Positions 1 through 8,458 of a DNA stretch of 13,310 bases are shown piece after piece. A program made the position numbers and the translations under genes. The stretch lies in assembly GCA_021202325.1 (NCBI GenBank), contig JAJQDF010000024.1:1-13310 (forward strand). The letters run 5' to 3'. The notes beneath the pieces are model-generated. The model saw only the letters and a list, made by a program, of their open reading frames with translations, searched no databases and had not been told where the DNA came from. This DNA comes from Clostridiales bacterium. GTDB taxonomy: Bacteria; Bacillota; Clostridia; Lachnospirales; Anaerotignaceae. Numbering within the stretch: the stretch's first letter is position 1; each line of letters opens with the position of its first letter.

Positions 1-29
1 ATATTTATAGTTTTGTTGTATATTACATG

Positions 30-58
30 AAAAAGGCGCAGAATTTTAATCTGCACCT
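30..58 (-). terminator. Intrinsic terminator after ftsW
   Basis: On the minus strand a 9-bp stem (AGGTGCAGA pairing with TCTGCGCCT, one G-U wobble) with a 7-nt loop is followed by a run of five T. It begins 14 bases after the ftsW stop codon. This is a standard Rho-independent terminator and marks the end of the cell-wall cluster, so a murG gene directly co-transcribed after ftsW is not expected. Confidence 0.85.
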
Positions 59-72
59 GATAATTATATATA

Positions 73-1272
73 TTATTGTGTACATTCCCTGGATATGTTC
101 AGCAGTAACCCCATCGATGCCATGGTAACCACCAGCGATGTTCCTCCATAGCTAATGAAGGGCATAGGCATGCCTGTGTTCGGCATGGAGTTAGTAACAA
201 CAGCAATGTTAATAATTACCTGTATCGCTATCATTGTCGTTACGCCCGTGGCCACATAGGAGCTGTATTTATCCTTGGCTGTCATGGCTATTTTTATTCC
301 CCTCCATATGAGAAGCGTAAACAGCACTATGACGACTATGGCGCCAACAAGGCCCAGTTCCTCGCATATAATCGCAAATATAATATCGTTGTAGCTCTCC
401 GGTATGAACGTCTTCTGCCGGCTTTGGCCTATTCCCAAACCAAAGAGTCCGCCCGAAGCAACAGCATACAGCGACTGTATTATCTGATATCCTGTATCAC
501 TGGGGTCGCTCCATGGATCCAACCATCCTGTGATACGTGAAATTCTGTACGGCTCTATCACTATCATCACTATAAAGGCAGCAATTCCGAGCAACCCGAA
601 AACAACAAAGTTAGACATTTTGCTGCTGGCAACAAACATTATCATAAGTCCTACAATCATTACGACAATTCCTGTGGAAAGGTTCTCCGTAGCAATCAGT
701 CCGAAGGTGATAATTACTGGCAAAGCACATAGTATAAACGTCATAAAATTGCCATTTAGATAACGCCGGTTTCGTATGACATGCCCGCTCATGAATATGA
801 TTATTATAAACTTGGCAAACTCCGACGGCTGTACCGATGTTCCAAAAAACTCCAGCCATCTCTGCGAACCCTTTGTCGCAACGCCGAGTACAAGCACAGC
901 AGCCAGAACAACGACAATCACCATATATGCAAGCCTTGATATTCTTCTGAAAAACTCGGTGTTTATGCTCATACAGCCTACCATTGCCGCCAAGCCCACC
1001 ACAGCCCATCTGAGCTGTCTTCTCAGGAAGAAAAACTTATCGTTTCCGAACTTTGCCTCGGTCATAGCATAGTAGTAGCTTGACGAAAATATCATGACCA
1101 ATCCGAACATGACCAGTATAAGCACCAATATAAGCACCGTATAGTCTATTCCCCTAAAGGGATGCCGATTGATAAGGTTCCTCAGATAGAGCTTGCTCCT
1201 GTCGGGAATATCTCCATCATCTTTTTTATTCAGTTGGTATACGTTGCCGTTTCTTTTTTTATAGTCGGCCAT
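73..1272 (-). CDS. ftsW: SEDS peptidoglycan glycosyltransferase, FtsW/SpoVE family
   Basis: This integral membrane enzyme polymerises lipid II into glycan strands and works with a class B penicillin-binding protein at the division septum, or in spore cortex synthesis if it is the SpoVE type. The 399-residue protein has about 40 hydrophilic N-terminal residues, then many hydrophobic segments. SEDS signatures are visible: GSQRWL (135-140), QPSE (148-151), WLDPWSDP (250-257), an IPESYND block (290-296) whose Asp296 matches the position I recall as catalytic in RodA/FtsW, EELG (304-307) and the C-terminal PFISYGGTS (371-379). The start is supported by an AGGAGG ribosome binding site 6 bases upstream. 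It follows murD by 37 bp and is the last gene of the cluster. Sequence alone does not separate vegetative FtsW from sporulation SpoVE; RodA is less likely given the murD linkage. Confidence 0.95.
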   Translation of the reverse strand: MADYKKRNGNVYQLNKKDDGDIPDRSKLYLRNLINRHPFRGIDYTVLILVLILVMFGLVMIFSSSYYYAMTEAKFGNDKFFFLRRQLRWAVVGLAAMVGCMSINTEFFRRISRLAYMVIVVVLAAVLVLGVATKGSQRWLEFFGTSVQPSEFAKFIIIIFMSGHVIRNRRYLNGNFMTFILCALPVIITFGLIATENLSTGIVVMIVGLMIMFVASSKMSNFVVFGLLGIAAFIVMIVIEPYRISRITGWLDPWSDPSDTGYQIIQSLYAVASGGLFGLGIGQSRQKTFIPESYNDIIFAIICEELGLVGAIVVIVLFTLLIWRGIKIAMTAKDKYSSYVATGVTTMIAIQVIINIAVVTNSMPNTGMPMPFISYGGTSLVVTMASMGLLLNISRECTQ

Positions 1273-1309
1273 GTTTTACCTCCTGTAAACTTATATGCTT
1301 AATAAGCTT

Positions 1310-2665
1310 TTATTTCCTTACAAGCTCCTTGAAAATTCTGCCTCTCTGCTCGTAATCCTCGAACATTCCCCAGCTTGCGCAGGCCGGCGAAAGAAGCACG
1401 CAGTCACCCTCAGAGGCCGAAGCCTTGCATTTATCTATACATTCCTCAAAGGTATCGGCAAACTCATAATCTTTGAAGCCGTATTTATCACAGCATTCTG
1501 CTATTTTAGGCGCCGTAACGCCTATAAGCACCAATTTTTTAACTCTGCCATTGAAAAGCTCTACCCACTCGTCATAGTCGGAGCCCTTGTCGTAGCCGCC
1601 GCCGATAAGCACTATGGGCTTTTTCATGGCAAGGACGGCTCTTATGGATGCATCTGGATTTGTTCCCTTTGAATCGTTATAATAATCGACACCGTCAAAT
1701 GTTCCGCAGTACTCAATTCTGTGTTCAACGCCGTTGAAATCTCTGAGAACCTCTCTTATGTTCTCCAAACCAACTCCGGCGCAAAGGGCGCAGGCCGCAG
1801 CTGCCATGACATTCTCATAGTTATGTACGCCGAGAATTTTAAGTTCGTTTACATTTATCAAATCCTCGTTGATACCGTTCCATTTAATATGTATATTTTC
1901 GCCGTCAAGGTATATTCCCTCATCGAGCTTTTCTGCGCTTGAGAAAAAGAATACTTTGCCCTTGGTTTTGTCTGCCATTTTCATGCAATATTCATCATTC
2001 TTATTGAGTATTGTAAAATCATCCGCCGTCTGGTTACCGAATATTTTTTCCTTTGTGGCAACATAGTTTTCCATGGTCTTATGTCTGTTCAGGTGATCCG
2101 GAGTAATGTTGAGAACAGCCGATATATGGGGCTTAAATTCCCATGCGGTTTCAAGCTGGAAGCTGCTTATTTCGGCGCAGACATAGTCGTCCTTTTTGAG
2201 GGATAAAACCTTTTCTGAGTAAGCCACGCCTATATTTCCGACAACCGCCGTATTTTTATATTTTTTCTCAAGCAGAAGTCCCGTAAGCGTAGTCGTAGTT
2301 GTTTTTCCATTTGTGCCAGTTATGGCACATACCGGGCAGGGAGTAAGCGTGTAGGCCAGCTCCACCTCGCTTATGACCTTTACGCCATTTTCTACAGCCT
2401 CTTTAACAAAGGGCAGGTCGCAGGGCACTCCGGGGCTCAGCACCGCATAGTCAAATTCCTTTATAATAGAATCCGGATTGGCTCCGGCATATATTTTTAT
2501 TCCTTCTTTTTTATAGCCTTCAATGTCATGGAGCTTCATAAGAGCATCCATAGGCTTCATATCCTGAAGTGTAACGTCCGCTCCCATTGAGGCAAGCATT
2601 TTTGCAGCGGCAATGCCGCTTCTGGCCATTCCGCACACAATTATTTTTTTACCGGTATAATTCAT
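1310..2665 (-). CDS. murD: UDP-N-acetylmuramoylalanine--D-glutamate ligase MurD
   Basis: This cytoplasmic ATP-dependent ligase adds D-glutamate to UDP-MurNAc-L-Ala, the second amino-acid step of the peptidoglycan stem. From the chosen start it has 451 residues, the usual family length. It shows an N-terminal Rossmann-like UDP-binding segment (VCGMARSGIAA, 10-20), the Mur ligase P-loop TGTNGKTTT (116-124), NITPDHLNRH (186-195), HNYENVMAA (281-289), HRIEY (315-319), NDSKGTNP (330-337) and the C-terminal LSPACASWGMFEDYEQRG (425-442). The open frame extends 15 codons upstream into mraY. I chose the ATG at 2665 because an AAAGGA Shine-Dalgarno sequence lies 11 bases before it and the protein then begins NYTGKKIIV, as expected for MurD. 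The gap to mraY is 22 bp. Confidence 0.96.
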   Translation of the reverse strand: MNYTGKKIIVCGMARSGIAAAKMLASMGADVTLQDMKPMDALMKLHDIEGYKKEGIKIYAGANPDSIIKEFDYAVLSPGVPCDLPFVKEAVENGVKVISEVELAYTLTPCPVCAITGTNGKTTTTTLTGLLLEKKYKNTAVVGNIGVAYSEKVLSLKKDDYVCAEISSFQLETAWEFKPHISAVLNITPDHLNRHKTMENYVATKEKIFGNQTADDFTILNKNDEYCMKMADKTKGKVFFFSSAEKLDEGIYLDGENIHIKWNGINEDLINVNELKILGVHNYENVMAAAACALCAGVGLENIREVLRDFNGVEHRIEYCGTFDGVDYYNDSKGTNPDASIRAVLAMKKPIVLIGGGYDKGSDYDEWVELFNGRVKKLVLIGVTAPKIAECCDKYGFKDYEFADTFEECIDKCKASASEGDCVLLSPACASWGMFEDYEQRGRIFKELVRK

Positions 2666-2687
2666 AGTTAATAACATCCTTTCAGCA

Positions 2688-3653
2688 TCAGAACATTCCC
2701 TCGGTTCCAAGGAACGCTATAAGGCAGGCAATCGCTGTCACAATGTAGAATACTCTTACGACCTTTGTCTCTTTCCAGCCGCACATTTCAAAATGATGAT
2801 GAAGCGGCGCCATCTTGAACACACGCTTCTTTGTCTTTTTATAGACCGTAACCTGTATTGCCACCGAAAGAGTTTCCACAACATATATTATTCCTGCTAT
2901 AAGTATGAACAAAGGCATCTTAAGCAGTAAAGCAACCGAAACGACAAATCCTCCCATAGCAAGGGATCCTGTGTCGCCCATGAATACCTTTGCAGGATAT
3001 GAATTGAATATCAAAAAGGCCAAAAGTCCGCCTGCCATTGCTCCGCCAACCGTAACTATTCCGCTGCCGGCCGCATAGGCACACAATGTAAAGAAGGCCG
3101 TAACTATAAGTGTTACTCCGTCTGAAAGACCGTCAAGGCCGTCCGTCAGGTTTACTCCGTTTACCGTGGCGAGCATAGCAATTATGCAAAACGGAACATA
3201 GAGCACAACGCCCATATGCCACAGTTTTCCGCCCATAAAGGGAATATATATATCAGTTCCCTTTGTTGCCACAAGATATATTGCAAAAAGAACTGCCACA
3301 ATAAGCTGGCCTGCGATTTTCTGCTTGGGTGTCAAGCCGAGAGAACGCTTTTTTGCAATCTTTATATAGTCGTCCAAGAAGCCTACCACACCGAACCCCA
3401 ATGTTACAAGAATTACAGCCACTGCATCAAGGCTTGGCTTCATCACCAATGCGGCAATGGTCATTGCCGCCAAAAACGATATTCCACCCATTGTCGGCGT
3501 ACCGTTCTTTTGAAGGTGGCTCTGCGGCCCGTCGTCGCGGACTGTCTGACCGAATTTCAGCTTATGAAGAAACGGTATAAGTATCGGACATATAAGCACG
3601 CCCAAAACAAAAGCTATTATTAACGCATAAATTCCATCTTTTAACAAACTCAT
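2688..3653 (-). CDS. mraY: Phospho-N-acetylmuramoyl-pentapeptide-transferase MraY
   Basis: This polytopic membrane enzyme transfers phospho-MurNAc-pentapeptide from UDP to undecaprenyl phosphate, making lipid I. The 321-residue protein has the usual length and about ten hydrophobic segments. Family motifs are clear: PTMGG (53-57), the Asp-Asp pair in FLDDYIK (92-98), NGVNLTDGLDGL (165-176), the catalytic-region FMGDTGS (224-230) and the histidine motif APLHHHFE (282-289). A GAGGAG ribosome binding site precedes the ATG. It lies 60 bp downstream of murF and 22 bp upstream of murD, in the conserved murF-mraY-murD order, and uses the product of the MurD/E/F pathway encoded around it. Confidence 0.97.
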   Translation of the reverse strand: MSLLKDGIYALIIAFVLGVLICPILIPFLHKLKFGQTVRDDGPQSHLQKNGTPTMGGISFLAAMTIAALVMKPSLDAVAVILVTLGFGVVGFLDDYIKIAKKRSLGLTPKQKIAGQLIVAVLFAIYLVATKGTDIYIPFMGGKLWHMGVVLYVPFCIIAMLATVNGVNLTDGLDGLSDGVTLIVTAFFTLCAYAAGSGIVTVGGAMAGGLLAFLIFNSYPAKVFMGDTGSLAMGGFVVSVALLLKMPLFILIAGIIYVVETLSVAIQVTVYKKTKKRVFKMAPLHHHFEMCGWKETKVVRVFYIVTAIACLIAFLGTEGMF

Positions 3654-3677
3654 TTGTATTACTCCTCTTTAACTCAC

Positions 3678-3696
3678 ATGCCTGCAAATCAGGCAT
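3678..3696 (-). repeat. Intercistronic hairpin between murF and mraY
   Basis: A perfect 7-bp inverted repeat, ATGCCTG and CAGGCAT, is separated by 5 bases. It lies in the 60-bp gap between the murF stop and the mraY start. No T-run follows on the minus strand, so it is not an intrinsic terminator. It could be an mRNA-stabilising or processing hairpin; that role is inference. Confidence 0.5.
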
Positions 3697-3713
3697 CATC
3701 ATAAATGAAAACC

Positions 3714-5087
3714 TCAAAGCTTCTTAAAATAATCGGCTATTTCTTTAAACCGCATACTGTGAGATGCCTTTATAAGCACTGTGCCCTCCGGAACATATCC
3801 CGATGAAATAAAGTCCTCAACCGTATCGAAGTGGCTTACCCCTTTCATTCCTGCTCCGACAGCCGCCTCATATATATTTAGCGAAGCCTTTCCTATGGCT
3901 ATCAAACTGTTTACTCCCTTGGCGGCGGCGTAAAGGCCGACCTCCCTGTGCATATCATCGGAAAACTCTCCAAGCTCCAGCATGTCGCCCAAAACGGCGC
4001 ATTTCTTTCCTCCGCAGGAAGCCAATACATCTATGGCCGCCTTTGTCGATATCGGATTGGCATTATACGAATCGTCTATCAGAACCGCCCCGTTTGAAAG
4101 CTCAAAGCGTTCCATTCTCATGCCTGTCGGAGTGAAGTTCTCCAATCCCCTTTTAATACTTTCGTTGTCCATATTTCTTATTATGCCAACCGCAGCAGCC
4201 GCCATAGCGTTATATACCATATGCTTTCCCGGTACGGAAAGCATCGTATCAAAGGCACCCTTTGGCGTATGGATAGTACACTTTACTCCATCAATGCCCA
4301 AAAGCTCTATGTTTTCCGCCCAAATTTCGCAGTCATCGGTTGTTCCGTACCACATGACAAACACATCATCGGGAAAGCCGTATTCCCTTTCCCTACCGTG
4401 TATTTTAGAGAGCATATCGTCGTCGGCATTTAGTACCGCACAGCCTCCGCTTTTTATATGGGGAAACATCTCGCATTTTGCCCTGAGTATTCCTTCTCTG
4501 GAGCCCAGATTTTCAATATGGGACACTCCCACATTTGTTATAACGCCAACATCAGGCTTTACCGTATCGGCCAGAACATCAATCTCGCCTTTATGGTTCA
4601 TTCCAATCTCAACAACTGCGGCTGTATGCTCCTTTTCAAGGGAAAACAGCGTTATGGGTACGCCTATATCATTATTGAAATTTCCGTTGGTCTTAAGCAC
4701 ATTAAAGCTTTCGGAAAGCACACCTGAAATTATATCCTTAGTCGTAGTCTTTCCTACGCTTCCTGTCACCGTGGTAAAAGGAATGTCAAAAAGCGTTCTA
4801 TAGCCTCCTGCCATTTTCAGGAATGCCTTTCTTGTGTCATCGACAAGGATTAGGCTTTTTCCCTCCGGCACATCGGCCTTCACTTGGCTCAGTACGCAGA
4901 CAGCGCCCATATCCCATGCCTTTTCTATAAAGCTGTGGCCGTCGAATTTTTTCCCTTTTATGGCCGCAAAAAGGCTTCCGTCTTTGACGTTCCTTGAATC
5001 CGTTGTTATGTATTTTATTTCATTCTCGCTTCCAATAAGGCTGCCGCCGGCAAATTCGGCCGCCAGCCCTGTTCCAATAGGTATCAT
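3714..5087 (-). CDS. murF: UDP-MurNAc-tripeptide--D-alanyl-D-alanine ligase MurF
   Basis: This ligase adds the D-Ala-D-Ala dipeptide to UDP-MurNAc-tripeptide and completes the cytoplasmic pentapeptide precursor. The 457-residue protein shows TTDSR (28-32) in the N-terminal domain, the P-loop TGSVGKTTTK (108-117; MurF characteristically has S-[VA] where other Mur ligases have TN), KTNGNFNNDIGVP (132-144), the EIGMNHKGEI block (160-169), VSHIENLGS (188-196), DDSYNANP (338-345) and a C-terminal KASHSMRF (440-447). The ATG at 5087 has an AAGGAG site 7 bases upstream, inside the end of murE. Only 3 bp separate it from the murE stop, which suggests translational coupling. Confidence 0.96.
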   Translation of the reverse strand: MIPIGTGLAAEFAGGSLIGSENEIKYITTDSRNVKDGSLFAAIKGKKFDGHSFIEKAWDMGAVCVLSQVKADVPEGKSLILVDDTRKAFLKMAGGYRTLFDIPFTTVTGSVGKTTTKDIISGVLSESFNVLKTNGNFNNDIGVPITLFSLEKEHTAAVVEIGMNHKGEIDVLADTVKPDVGVITNVGVSHIENLGSREGILRAKCEMFPHIKSGGCAVLNADDDMLSKIHGREREYGFPDDVFVMWYGTTDDCEIWAENIELLGIDGVKCTIHTPKGAFDTMLSVPGKHMVYNAMAAAAVGIIRNMDNESIKRGLENFTPTGMRMERFELSNGAVLIDDSYNANPISTKAAIDVLASCGGKKCAVLGDMLELGEFSDDMHREVGLYAAAKGVNSLIAIGKASLNIYEAAVGAGMKGVSHFDTVEDFISSGYVPEGTVLIKASHSMRFKEIADYFKKL

Positions 5088-5090
5088 TCG

Positions 5091-6551
5091 TTATCTCCTT
5101 ATGCTTTCGCATGCCTTCTTTATTTCTTCCGCATCGTCGAAATGTATTGTCCTGTCGGCAAATATCTGATAATCCTCGTGGCCCTTTCCGGCGACAATTA
5201 CAACATCGCCTTTCTTAGCCATTCTTATCGCCTCATTGATGGCTTCCCTTCTGTCAATTATCTTGTGATAAGGGCATTTTGTAGGTATTATTCCAACCTC
5301 TGTGTCATCAATTATTGCTTTCGGATCTTCTGTTCTAGGATTGTCGCTTGTAATAATAGCGAAATCGGAACGCTTTCCAACTGCCTCTGCCATCAGCGAA
5401 CGTTTTGTTCTGTCACGGTCTCCGCCGCAGCCGAATACCGTTATTATCCTTCCCTTGGCAAACTCGTGCGCCGTATCAAGTATGTTCACAAGGCCGTCGG
5501 GAGTGTGCGCATAGTCAACGATAGCCGTAATTCCCAAATCATTGGGTATGGACTGGAACCTTCCCGCAACACCCTTATTAATGGAAAGTCCCTCTATAAT
5601 ATCATCCATGCTTATGCCGTTCAAAAGGCAGGCTCCTATGGCGCCGAGCGAATTATAAATACTGAATCTACCAGGTATATTCAGCTTAACGGGATACTGC
5701 TTACCTTCATAGTCCAAAGTATAGTTTACGCCTTCAGCTGTTATGGATATATTTTCGGCACGAAGATCTGCATCCTCATGGTCGATGCCTGTAGTTAACA
5801 CTTTGCCTGCAGCAACTCTCTTCATATATTTTCCGGCCTCATCGTCCATGTTTATAACCGATTTTTCGGCCATTGAGAACAGTATGCCCTTAGCCTTCAT
5901 GTAGTTGTCCATTGTTTTATGGAAATCCAAATGATCCTGTGTCAGGTTAGTAAACACAGCAGTTGAATATTTTACTCCGGCTACCCTGTCCAGTGCCAGT
6001 GAATGACTGGAAACCTCCATTATTGCATGGGTTACGCCATCATCGGCCATTTCGGAAAAAAGCTCCTGGAGCTCAAGGCTTTCCGGCGTAGTCCTCTCAG
6101 CATGGATTTTTTTATCTCCTATCATATTTCCTATTGTTCCGACAACACCGGTTTTATATCCTAATCGGTCAAGGATAGTTTTTATCAAATATGTGGTCGT
6201 AGTCTTTCCGTTTGTTCCGGTAACGCCTATGACATTCATTTTTTCCGACGGATAATCATAATAGGCCGCCGAAATAAGCGCCAGAGCCTTTCTCGTATTT
6301 TCGGTAATAATAACCGTGATGCCGTCTTTGTCCATACCATCAGCCATATGCTCGGCTACGATTACCGAAGTTCCCTTTTCGACTGCAGACTTGGCATATT
6401 TATGTCCGTCTGTCTGGAACCCGGAAACGCATACAAACAAATCGCCCTCTTCAACGGCTTTTGAGTCGTATTTTACTTCTTTCACTTCCGTTTCAAGGGA
6501 ACCGCTCTTTATTTCAAAATCTATATTTTTAACAAGCTGTTCAAGCTTCAT
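5091..6551 (-). CDS. murE: UDP-MurNAc-L-Ala-D-Glu ligase MurE, likely meso-DAP-adding
   Basis: This cytoplasmic ligase adds the third stem-peptide residue. The 486-residue protein shows the YDSK N-terminal motif (28-31), P-loop TGTNGKTTTT (111-120), ERTTPESLELQ (152-162), EVSSHSL (179-185), LTQDHLDFH (203-211), a candidate carbamylated lysine in MKAKGILF (Lys221), DYAHTPD (346-352), GCGGDRDRTKR (374-384) and GKGHE (455-459). The DNPR motif at 403-406 is the signature of enzymes that accept meso-diaminopimelate, so the wall is probably mDAP type rather than lysine type. The ATG has a GGGGAGG site 8 bases upstream. A 118-bp gap before it holds a sigma-A-like promoter and a palindrome, both listed separately. 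murF follows after 3 bp. Confidence 0.96.
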   Translation of the reverse strand: MKLEQLVKNIDFEIKSGSLETEVKEVKYDSKAVEEGDLFVCVSGFQTDGHKYAKSAVEKGTSVIVAEHMADGMDKDGITVIITENTRKALALISAAYYDYPSEKMNVIGVTGTNGKTTTTYLIKTILDRLGYKTGVVGTIGNMIGDKKIHAERTTPESLELQELFSEMADDGVTHAIMEVSSHSLALDRVAGVKYSTAVFTNLTQDHLDFHKTMDNYMKAKGILFSMAEKSVINMDDEAGKYMKRVAAGKVLTTGIDHEDADLRAENISITAEGVNYTLDYEGKQYPVKLNIPGRFSIYNSLGAIGACLLNGISMDDIIEGLSINKGVAGRFQSIPNDLGITAIVDYAHTPDGLVNILDTAHEFAKGRIITVFGCGGDRDRTKRSLMAEAVGKRSDFAIITSDNPRTEDPKAIIDDTEVGIIPTKCPYHKIIDRREAINEAIRMAKKGDVVIVAGKGHEDYQIFADRTIHFDDAEEIKKACESIRR

Positions 6552-6593
6552 CCTAAAAACCTCCCCTATAAATTCGGTTTCTATAACTAATCA

Positions 6594-6622
6594 ATTATAT
6601 CACAGCAAATTTACAATGTAAA
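6594..6622 (-). promoter_or_regulatory. Sigma-A-type promoter for murE and downstream genes
   Basis: On the minus strand TTTACA (-35, 6617-6622) and a perfect TATAAT (-10, 6594-6599) are separated by exactly 17 bases. The -10 lies about 42 bases upstream of the murE start. It should allow murE-murF-mraY-murD-ftsW to be transcribed independently of the PBP gene. Confidence 0.75.
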
Positions 6623-6637
6623 TAACTGCCTGCCATG

Positions 6638-6664
6638 AAAGTTTACTTTGTAAAAGTGAACTTT
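6638..6664. promoter_or_regulatory. 27-bp near-perfect palindrome upstream of the murE promoter
   Basis: Arms AAAGTTTACTTT (6638-6649) and AAAGTGAACTTT (6653-6664) flank a central GTA; only one of 12 pairs is not Watson-Crick, and it becomes G-U in RNA on the plus-strand reading. It starts 5 bases after the PBP stop codon and ends 15 bases upstream of the murE -35 box. No T-run follows on the minus strand, so a simple intrinsic terminator is unlikely. It may be a protein-binding operator or an mRNA 3' hairpin; I cannot tell which. Confidence 0.55.
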
Positions 6665-6669
6665 AAGTA

Positions 6670-8430
6670 TCAGTTTTCGCTCACACCGGCAGTCTCTGTT
6701 TTCGGTATATTCAGATAGGGAAGTATATTAGAAAGCAGGTCATTCATAACCGGTCCGGCAACGCTTCCGCCATAGTAATTGCCTTGCGGCTCATCTATAA
6801 GCACAAGCGCCATAACCGTAGGGTTGTCAGCCGGCGCAAAGGACATAAAGCTGGCAATATATTTGCCGCTTCCCCTGGGAAGCTTTTGGCTTGTGGCCGT
6901 TTTTCCGCCAATGCGGTAGCCCTCCACCTGCGCTTTATTGCCGGTTCCTTCCGCCACTACTGACTCAAGTATTTCTCTCATTTGGGCACTTGTTTCCTCG
7001 CTTATTACCGTATCTCCCTCCGGCCATTCAAATGTATTCAATATAAATCCGTTGTCGTCCTCCGTCCTTATGGCAAAATGCGGCGTGATAAGCCTTCCGC
7101 CGTTTACTACAGCGGCCGCCGCCCTGAGAAGCTGTATGGGCGTAATCTGAAATGTCTGTCCGAAGCTCATTGTTGCCAGCTCGACAGGGCCTATGTCCTC
7201 CTTATCGTGAAGTATGCCTACGGCCTCGCCGTTCAAATCTATGCCCGTCTTTTCGTTGAATCCGAATTTCACCATATAGTCGTAAAATGTCTCGGCGCCT
7301 ATTCTTTCGGCCACTTGCATGAATACCGGATTGCAGGAATTCCTTACGCCTTCGGCAAATGTCTGTGTGCCATGGGTTCTGGGGTACCGCCAGCATTTAA
7401 TCTGTCTGCCGCCCACAGTGAGCGAGCCTGTGCAAGTAAATGTGCTGTCCGGTGTAATAACTCCTTCCTCGAGTCCGGCGGATGCTGTGACTATTTTGAA
7501 TGTACTGCCTGGCTCATATGTATCATTTATGGCTTTATTTCTCCACATTTGGTTCAAATAGTCGTTCTGTTCCTCGGCTGTGAATGTATCCCACATAACC
7601 GCCAGTTCTTCATCGTTTATTGTAAATGGATCGTTCAGGTCAAATGTCGGATAATTAGCCATAGCATATATTTCACCGTTTTGCGGGTTCATAACTATAA
7701 TAAGTCCGCTCTTTACATCCTTAGCCTCCACTGCGGCCTGAATTTCCTGCTCTGCAAACTGTTGTATCACCACATCTATGCTTGTAACTAGGTTTTCACC
7801 GTCCATTGGCTCCACTCTCTCCTCAGCATCGCTTACACGCAATCCCTTTGAATCGGTTTGAACAAGTATTTTTCCTGCTTCTCCCTTCAGATACTCTTCG
7901 TACTTGCTTTCCAGTCCTATTATTCCCTGATTGTCTTTGCCCACAAAGCCAATTACATTAGCCGCCAGTGTTGAATAGGGATATGTACGCTCAACATCCT
8001 CATCTATCATCACTCCGGGAAGTCCAAGCTCCCTTATTTTTGCCGCCGTTTCGTTATCCACCTTTGTCTTTATTCTTTTCAGTGCTACGTTTTCCTCTAT
8101 ATCCTCCAATACATCCTCGTATTCAAGCTCAAGTATTTCGGAAAGCGCCTTTGCCGTTTCCTCTGCATTTTCAATCTGGGCATGTATTACCGATATGGAG
8201 CTTACCGATTCGGTCAGAGCAATTCCCACACCGTTTCTGTCCAATATACTGCCTCTCTTTGGTGTAATAAGCCTGTCTCTCGTCTGCTGTTCATATGCCT
8301 GCGGCTGGTAATCGTCGGCCTTGGTAAGCATCAAATATCCCACTCTCACCACCAAAACAATTAGGCAGGCACTAAATATAACCAACGCCAATAAAAGCCG
8401 TTTTCTTCCTCTATATGTCAGCTTATCCAC
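6670..8430 (-). CDS. Class B penicillin-binding protein (FtsI/SpoVD family transpeptidase)
   Basis: This membrane-anchored D,D-transpeptidase cross-links peptidoglycan at the septum or, if SpoVD-like, in the spore cortex. The 586-residue protein has a short cytoplasmic basic start, one membrane segment (about 11-33), a dimerisation/pedestal domain beginning with the conserved RGSILDRNG (59-67), and a transpeptidase domain from about 215. Active-site motifs are STFK with Ser309 as nucleophile, SCN (365-367) and, at the KTG position, KTA (510-512; the GCC alanine codon is at 6895-6897). It ends about 25 residues after the transpeptidase domain and has no PASTA domain, unlike Bacillus subtilis SpoVD. 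The start is GTG with a GAGGTGAT site 3 bases upstream. It heads the cluster, in the position of spoVD/pbpB before murE. I withhold a symbol because FtsI and SpoVD cannot be separated here. Confidence 0.93.
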   Translation of the reverse strand: MDKLTYRGRKRLLLALVIFSACLIVLVVRVGYLMLTKADDYQPQAYEQQTRDRLITPKRGSILDRNGVGIALTESVSSISVIHAQIENAEETAKALSEILELEYEDVLEDIEENVALKRIKTKVDNETAAKIRELGLPGVMIDEDVERTYPYSTLAANVIGFVGKDNQGIIGLESKYEEYLKGEAGKILVQTDSKGLRVSDAEERVEPMDGENLVTSIDVVIQQFAEQEIQAAVEAKDVKSGLIIVMNPQNGEIYAMANYPTFDLNDPFTINDEELAVMWDTFTAEEQNDYLNQMWRNKAINDTYEPGSTFKIVTASAGLEEGVITPDSTFTCTGSLTVGGRQIKCWRYPRTHGTQTFAEGVRNSCNPVFMQVAERIGAETFYDYMVKFGFNEKTGIDLNGEAVGILHDKEDIGPVELATMSFGQTFQITPIQLLRAAAAVVNGGRLITPHFAIRTEDDNGFILNTFEWPEGDTVISEETSAQMREILESVVAEGTGNKAQVEGYRIGGKTATSQKLPRGSGKYIASFMSFAPADNPTVMALVLIDEPQGNYYGGSVAGPVMNDLLSNILPYLNIPKTETAGVSEN

Positions 8431-8458
8431 GCAATCACCTCAGCGTATTATCTTTTTA

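Noticed and set aside
611..1009. Long overlapping open frames opposite or within ftsW, murE, murF, mraY and the PBP (for example 611-1009, 3982-4803 and 5142-5798)
   Set aside because: They lie within strongly supported genes, show no family motifs and have low-complexity or Cys/His-rich compositions typical of shadow frames.
1273..1309. Weak inverted repeat CTTAT / ATAAG between murD and ftsW
   Set aside because: Only five A/T-rich pairs, easily due to chance in this AT-rich gap; no T-run follows.
2666..2710. ATG at 2710 extending MurD by 15 residues into mraY
   Set aside because: There is no ribosome binding site there, it overlaps mraY, and MurD proteins normally begin close to the ATG at 2665, which has an AAAGGA site.
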